This document shows, in pieces, positions 4,776-8,935 of a DNA stretch of 8,935 bases. Positions within the stretch are counted from its first letter, which is position 1, and every line of letters starts with the position of its first letter. The DNA lies in the NCBI GenBank assembly GCA_904420255.1, contig CAJFUT010000007.1:1-8935 (forward strand), read 5' to 3'. Source of the stretch: an uncultured Angelakisella sp. (GTDB lineage Bacteria; Bacillota; Clostridia; Oscillospirales; Ruminococcaceae). The notes under the pieces were generated by a model that was given only the letters and a program-made list of their open reading frames with translations, was not told the origin of the DNA and ran no database searches. The position numbers and the translations under genes were made by a program.

Positions 4776-7621
4776 CCCGCTTCCTCCTTTTCCTTCTCAG
4801 CTTCCCCTTCAAAAAACACCGCCGGTATCCTGGAGAGCATCCGCTCCACCGTCCTTCCCCGGCCCTCCCGCTCCATCACCGCCCAGGCCATCCGGAAGAT
4901 CTCACTGTCAAAGGCGATGCCCATTCCCCACCGGGCGTATTTTTCCAGGGCGGCGGTGAAGTCCGCCAGCTCCGCCCCCAGGGCGTCCCAGTCCCCCCGC
5001 CGCCAAAGCTCCCCCAGCTCCTCCCGCCGGGGGAGGTACCGGGCCCGGAGCCGGATGCGGTCGATGCTGCGGCAGAGAATCCGCCAGCACCGCAGGACAT
5101 AGGGCCAGTCGTTTTTCCGCCTGGCGATGCGGGCCGCCTTCCCCCGGGCCCGGGCGTAGGGCCGCCGGAGGCCCAGCTCCGCCGCCCGGCGGAGATATTC
5201 CCCCGCCGGCACCCGGGGCTCCATGACATAGGGGAACTGCCGCCGCATCCCCACCGGGCCCCCGTGGTTCCAGCCCGGCGACGCCACCCGGCGGAGGAAA
5301 TCCTCCGGCTGGACCGGGACGGGGAACTCCCGCCCCTCCAGAAAGACGGCGGAGCGGCTGCCGAAATCCAGGTCCGGCAGCCACAGGGCCCGGGACCAGT
5401 AGAACTTGATCCGCCCGCTGACCCGCAGCTCCCTCTCCCCTGGCCGGTAAAGGAGCCGCCAGCAGATCCTCTTGAACCGCCGCCGCCCCAGGAGGGCCAT
5501 CATGGCCCTGGCCCAGAGGCCGGCGGCCCCCTTCCGGAAGGAGGGGTTGTGGAAAACCCTGGGGAGGGCGGCCCCCTCCAGGGCGGCGCAGAGGGCGGCG
5601 GCCAGCCTCCGGCGCAGGGGGCTCCCCTCGTCGGGGCGGAGGAACTGGATCTGCACCGCCACCCCCTGGCCCTGGTAAAAGCCCTCGGTGCGCACATCCA
5701 TCATCAGGCTGCCGGTGTCCCACCAGCGGATGGAAAAATCGGCGTACCGGGGATTGGTTTCAAAGCAGTCCACCCCCCGGCCAGGGGGGAGGGCCTCCAG
5801 GGCCGCCCGGAGGAAATCCCCCCGGAAGGCCGGGTGCATGATAATATAGTTGGAGCAGCACTCCGGGGCGAAGCCCCCCAGCTGGGCCGCCTCCGCCGCC
5901 AGGAGCCCCCCCAGGAAGTAGGGGACGCCCGCCTTCCGGCAGACGCCGTCCACCTCCTCCAGCAGGGTCAGGAGCTTCTCCTGGATTTCCCGGGTTTTCC
6001 CCCGGTTCCAGGCCGGCTCCTCCGGAAGCTCCGGGGCGGGGTCCTCCCCCAGCTTCTCCAGCCGCGCCGCCGCCTCCCGCCGGAGGAAAACGTCCGGCCC
6101 CTCCGCCGCCGCCTCCCGGAGGAGGGGAAGGGCCTCCTCCCCCTGCCCCAGCAGCAGGAGGGCGTCGGCCAGCACCTTTTTCAGCCGGGGGGAATCGGGG
6201 TGCCAGCCCAGGGCCTCCCGGGCCAGAAGGCACACCTCCTCCGCCGTTTCCCGCCGGGGGCTCCGGCGCAGCCGCTCCCCCAGGCAGACCGCCGCCATCC
6301 CCTCATGGCGGGGATATTTTTCCAGCCAGGGCCGGGCCAGGTCCGCCGCCTCCGCCGGGTCCCGGCGGTCGTAAAGGGCCTGGGAAACCTCCCGGGAGGC
6401 GCCGATGAGGGCCCGGAGCTCCCCCCACTTCCCCCCGGCCTCCTCCCCCCGGCGGTGGATTTCCAGGAGGGCCTGGGCGTCCCAGTACCGCCCCGCCAGG
6501 GTCAGGTGCATCCCCAGCGCCCACAGCGCCTCCTCCGGCGCCGGGGCCGGGATGGAAAGGGGGCGGAGGGGCTTCCCCAGCTGGGCCGCCAGGTAATCCC
6601 CCGCCAGCTCCTCCAGCTCGGGGAACCGCCCCTCGGCCAGGAGGCGGGCGGGGTCCCCGCCCCGGAGGGCCTCCTCCAGGGCCATGGAAACCGCCAGGGC
6701 GTGGTACCGGGCGGCCAGCTCCTCCCCCCGGCGGACCCAGGGGGCCTGGCGGCTCCGCAGCTCCTTGTCCCGGAGGAAGGCCCGCTCCAGCCGGTCCGGG
6801 TCGATCCAGCGCCGGCAGTCCTCCGCCGCCTGGGAATAGGGGTGGAAGGTGTAGTTTTCCGTATGGGTGTGCCGCTCCCGGGCGGGGGGCGCCATCATCC
6901 AGCTGTCCCCGTAGACATGGCGGAGGAACTCCCTGGGACGGGTGGGGGCATAGAAGGGATGGCCCTCCAGCTCCACCTCCTCCGGCCGGCCCAGGAACCG
7001 GCGGGGGCAGACCCACAGGCCGCCGTAGAGGATGGGCATCTGGATGTAGTCGGTTTCCTCCCCCCGGCAGAGGGCGGCCATCCGCCGCCGGATCCACCCC
7101 TCCACCCGCCGGCGGCCCAGGAGCTTTTCCCCCAGCCGGCAGAGGCGGTAGAGCCCCCAGGGGGTTTCCCGGCTCAGGACATACCGCCGGCAGACCAGCT
7201 CCCCCAGCACCAGCAGCCATCTCTCACAGGCCCGGCGCTTCCCCTCCTCCCGGGGCAGCTCCTCAAAGATGAGGATGTCCACGGTGACGCAGTCGTAGCC
7301 GGTGTTTTCCATGCCGGTGATGAAGGCCATGGTGGTGCCGGTGTCCAGGTACCGGGGGAAGAGCCGGAGGTTTTTGGGGTGGTGCTCCAGGCACTCCAGG
7401 GCCCGGCCGGGGAGGGGGGCCCGGTCGAAGGCGGCCAGGAATTTTTCCCAGTTCTCCCTCGTCATGATGACGTCCCCGTCGTCGTCCCAGGGGAGGAAGC
7501 CCCCCTGGCGCACCGCCCCCAGGAGGGTGCCCCCGTGGAGGTAATAGACGATGCCGTTTTCCCGGCAGATGCCGTCGATCTCCCGCAGGAGGGTGAGGAT
7601 TCTTTCATGGATGGGCAGCAC
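4772..7621 (-). CDS. Tandem LicD protein: active N-terminal, degenerate C-terminal domain
   Basis: At 949 residues this is more than three times a usual LicD (about 270). LicD proteins transfer phosphocholine-type groups from CDP carriers to surface glycans or teichoic acids. Domain 1 (about 1-260) has the full signature: HGGTLLGAVRQGGF (29-42), the DDDGD acidic motif at 46-50, and D115 in TVDILIF. Residues about 300-535 are a helical, Leu/Ala/Glu-rich, TPR-like linker. Domain 2 (about 541-800) aligns with domain 1 from its first helix (LLTLLEEVDGVCRKAGV versus LLREIDGICRENGI) to the DFLRRV/EFLRHV end, but the acidic residues are replaced (D46/D47/D48/D50 become C588/C589/S590/Y592; D115 becomes Q657). 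A basic C-terminal region (about 800-949) follows. No signal peptide or clear membrane span. GTG start 7621 is set by AAAGGAGG 7 nt upstream; the stop overlaps the GNAT start. Confidence 0.88.
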   Translation of the reverse strand: MLPIHERILTLLREIDGICRENGIVYYLHGGTLLGAVRQGGFLPWDDDGDVIMTRENWEKFLAAFDRAPLPGRALECLEHHPKNLRLFPRYLDTGTTMAFITGMENTGYDCVTVDILIFEELPREEGKRRACERWLLVLGELVCRRYVLSRETPWGLYRLCRLGEKLLGRRRVEGWIRRRMAALCRGEETDYIQMPILYGGLWVCPRRFLGRPEEVELEGHPFYAPTRPREFLRHVYGDSWMMAPPARERHTHTENYTFHPYSQAAEDCRRWIDPDRLERAFLRDKELRSRQAPWVRRGEELAARYHALAVSMALEEALRGGDPARLLAEGRFPELEELAGDYLAAQLGKPLRPLSIPAPAPEEALWALGMHLTLAGRYWDAQALLEIHRRGEEAGGKWGELRALIGASREVSQALYDRRDPAEAADLARPWLEKYPRHEGMAAVCLGERLRRSPRRETAEEVCLLAREALGWHPDSPRLKKVLADALLLLGQGEEALPLLREAAAEGPDVFLRREAAARLEKLGEDPAPELPEEPAWNRGKTREIQEKLLTLLEEVDGVCRKAGVPYFLGGLLAAEAAQLGGFAPECCSNYIIMHPAFRGDFLRAALEALPPGRGVDCFETNPRYADFSIRWWDTGSLMMDVRTEGFYQGQGVAVQIQFLRPDEGSPLRRRLAAALCAALEGAALPRVFHNPSFRKGAAGLWARAMMALLGRRRFKRICWRLLYRPGERELRVSGRIKFYWSRALWLPDLDFGSRSAVFLEGREFPVPVQPEDFLRRVASPGWNHGGPVGMRRQFPYVMEPRVPAGEYLRRAAELGLRRPYARARGKAARIARRKNDWPYVLRCWRILCRSIDRIRLRARYLPRREELGELWRRGDWDALGAELADFTAALEKYARWGMGIAFDSEIFRMAWAVMEREGRGRTVERMLSRIPAVFFEGEAEKEKEEAG

Positions 7622-7628
7622 TGCCGAG

Positions 7629-7636
7629 CCTCCTTT
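7629..7636 (-). promoter_or_regulatory. Ribosome binding site that sets the LicD GTG start
   Basis: AAAGGAGG on the minus strand lies 7 nt before GTG 7621, in the 39-nt gap between the KAS III stop and the LicD start. This is the largest gap within the operon and holds no promoter I can see. Confidence 0.7.
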
Positions 7637-7660
7637 GCAGGTTTGTGGCCCCGCCCGGGG

Positions 7661-8734
7661 TCAGAGGTCCGTTTCCAGCAGCTGGCAGAAATCCAGCGGC
7701 CCCAGGCGCATGGTCATGGCCCCCCAGGAGAGCCCCGAGCCGAAGGCCGCGAGGCAGCACTGGGGGGAACCCTCCCGCAGCTCCCGGGAAAGGTCCTTGG
7801 CCGCCAGGATGGGGATGCAGGCGCCGCTGGAGTTGCCGAAGCTCTCCACCAGGTCCATGGGGACCTTTTCACAGGGGAGCCCCAGCTTTTCCGCCAGCTT
7901 GCGGAGCATGAAGCGGTTGGGCTGGTGGAAGAGGTACCAGTCCACCTCCTCCTTCCCCAGCCCGGCCCAGGACAGGGTCTCCTCGATGAGGGGCGGCACC
8001 TCGGCCTGGACGAAGGAAAAGACGTCGGAGCCGTTCATCACCAGGTGATCCAGGGCCCGGAGGTTCCCGTCCCCCTCCTCGTCCCGCAGCGCCGCCGTCC
8101 GGGGGGTGGAGGGCATCCGGGAGCCGCCGGCGGGGATCCGCAGGGCGTCCCCCCGGCTGCCGTCGTTATAGAGGACGGCGTGGACCTCCCCCGCCCCGGG
8201 GCAGTTCTCCACCACGGCGATGCCCGCCCCGTCCCCCACCAGGGGGAAGCTGTTCCGGTCCCGGGGGGAGGTGCGGCGGCTGAGGACGTCGGCGGCCAGC
8301 ACCACCACCTTCCGGTCCGGGATGTGCTCCAGCATCATCATGGCCTGGATCACTCCCAGCAGGAACCCCACGCAGCCCTGGCTCAGGTCCACGCACATCA
8401 CCTCCCGGTCCAGCCCCAGGGCCCCCTGGACCAGGTTGCTCACCGGGGGGATCAGGTGGTCCGGGCAGGTGGTGGCCACCACCAGGCCGCCGATCTCCTC
8501 CCGGCGCAGCCACCCCTTATGCAGGATATGGCCCAGCCCCGCCCGGCAGAGGTCGGAGGTGGCGGTGGTGTCCTTCGCCAGGCGGTGGCTTTGGTAGCCC
8601 ATCACCTTCTGGAGGCGCAGGGTCTGCTTGGGTGGGAAGGCGTAGTTGCCCACCTCCTCCTCAAAATCCACCGAACGCTCCGGCAGCACCCCCAGGATGC
8701 CGGAGATCCGCTTGCCGCGAAAAACCGTCCTCAC
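7661..8734 (-). CDS. FabH-like 3-oxoacyl-ACP synthase III
   Basis: A 357-residue thiolase-fold condensing enzyme, slightly longer than housekeeping FabH (about 320). The catalytic triad is intact: C121 in DLSQGCVGF, H270 in FHQPNRF, and N301 in ESFGNSSGA; GDGAG (167-171) and the C-terminal GSGLSWG (332-338) are also family marks. KAS III enzymes join an acyl-CoA starter with malonyl-ACP. Here the gene directly follows an acyl carrier protein gene with a 4-bp GTGA overlap, and precedes LicD and CDP-activation genes rather than fatty-acid elongation genes. This suggests a dedicated short acyl chain for a surface polysaccharide or lipid, rather than bulk fatty acid synthesis. The start is GTG 8734, with GGAGG 6 nt upstream. 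Substrate preference cannot be read from the sequence. Confidence 0.9.
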   Translation of the reverse strand: MRTVFRGKRISGILGVLPERSVDFEEEVGNYAFPPKQTLRLQKVMGYQSHRLAKDTTATSDLCRAGLGHILHKGWLRREEIGGLVVATTCPDHLIPPVSNLVQGALGLDREVMCVDLSQGCVGFLLGVIQAMMMLEHIPDRKVVVLAADVLSRRTSPRDRNSFPLVGDGAGIAVVENCPGAGEVHAVLYNDGSRGDALRIPAGGSRMPSTPRTAALRDEEGDGNLRALDHLVMNGSDVFSFVQAEVPPLIEETLSWAGLGKEEVDWYLFHQPNRFMLRKLAEKLGLPCEKVPMDLVESFGNSSGACIPILAAKDLSRELREGSPQCCLAAFGSGLSWGAMTMRLGPLDFCQLLETDL

Positions 8735-8935
8735 ACCGCGCCTCCGTTCTTGCGCACCGTGGCGGCGATGGCCTCGGCGCTGGAAAAATTCTCGGGGACA
8801 ATGTCCAAAGCGTCGATGAGGACGCCGAATTCCTCCTCCAGGGCGCTCACCAGGGAAACCATGTCCAGGGAATCCAAAAGCCCCTCCCCGATGAAATCCC
8901 GGCTGGCGGCGAAGTCGTTCTCCGGCCGCAGCTCC
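8731..8935 (-). CDS. Acyl carrier protein, N-terminus outside the window
   Basis: The last 67 codons of an acyl carrier protein, continuing past the right edge. The phosphopantetheine attachment motif is visible in GEGLLDSLDMVSLV: the serine of DSL (codon at 8871-8869) takes the prosthetic arm, and helix II follows (DMVSLVSALEEEFGV). The acidic pattern and the tail (VPENFSSAEAIAATVRKNGG) fit ACPs of about 75-80 residues, so perhaps 10 residues are missing. The TGA stop (8733-8731) overlaps the GTG start of the KAS III gene, implying translational coupling and a working pair. The DSL sequence and gene context point to a specialised ACP for a surface-modification pathway rather than the housekeeping copy. 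Confidence 0.88.
   Translation of the reverse strand, partial: ELRPENDFAASRDFIGEGLLDSLDMVSLVSALEEEFGVLIDALDIVPENFSSAEAIAATVRKNGGAV
8741..8745 (-). promoter_or_regulatory. Ribosome binding site that sets the KAS III GTG start
   Basis: GGAGG on the minus strand lies 6 nt before GTG 8734, inside the last codons of the acyl carrier protein gene. Confidence 0.6.

Noticed and set aside
3735..5102. 455-codon plus-strand open frame antisense to the GNAT gene and flanks
   Set aside because: Low-complexity Pro/Arg/Gly/His sequence with no ribosome binding site, crossing two gene boundaries on the other strand.
5846..5860. Loss of the DDDGD motif in LicD domain 2 as a sequencing or frameshift error
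   Set aside because: Alignment with domain 1 stays in register on both sides (GGF before, IIM after) and the reading frame stays open to the end, so the change is substitution, not a shift.

Overview
The window comes from a GC-rich Gram-positive bacterium, most likely a Clostridia member of the Oscillospiraceae type (Flavonifractor/Lawsonibacter-like). This is inferred from strong AAAGGAGG-type Shine-Dalgarno sites before nearly every gene, long GC-rich hairpin terminators, frequent GTG/TTG starts, and coding DNA heavily biased to G/C third positions. No 16S or marker gene is present, so the taxonomy is inference.

Layout. Positions 1-480 are AT-richer non-coding DNA. They hold a perfect 16-bp bidirectional terminator hairpin (167-201), a possible weak promoter (200-228), and a good sigma-A-type promoter (378-406) followed at once by a 10+3+10 palindrome (415-437) that looks like a repressor operator. 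This promoter should drive a plus-strand gene (482-1762, TTG start) for a 426-residue ArsB/NhaD/SLC13-type (ion transporter superfamily) membrane permease, which ends at a 17-bp hairpin terminator (1783-1820). On the minus strand between 1840 and 1989 is a 49-codon reading frame for a small membrane peptide with a very strong ribosome binding site.

From 8935 down to 2093 the minus strand is one tightly packed operon whose beginning lies outside the window. In transcription order it encodes an acyl carrier protein (5' end missing), a FabH-like ketoacyl-ACP synthase III, a 949-residue protein with two LicD domains joined by a helical linker, a GNAT-like protein, and a 617-residue fusion of a LicC-like nucleotidyltransferase with a HisC/CobD-like PLP enzyme. 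Three of the four junctions are stop-start overlaps or near-overlaps (GTGA, ATGA, TGAAATG), and the operon ends at a hairpin terminator (2055-2083).

Working model (inference). The fusion protein would make a small amino-phosphate or amino-phosphonate with its PLP half and activate it with CTP in its LicC-like half. The LicD protein would transfer the resulting phospho-amine group onto a cell-surface glycan or teichoic acid. The ACP/KAS III pair and the GNAT protein would supply or attach an acyl group to the same structure. The most unusual feature is the tandem LicD protein: its first domain keeps the full DDDGD active-site motif, while the second is a complete but catalytically ruined copy.
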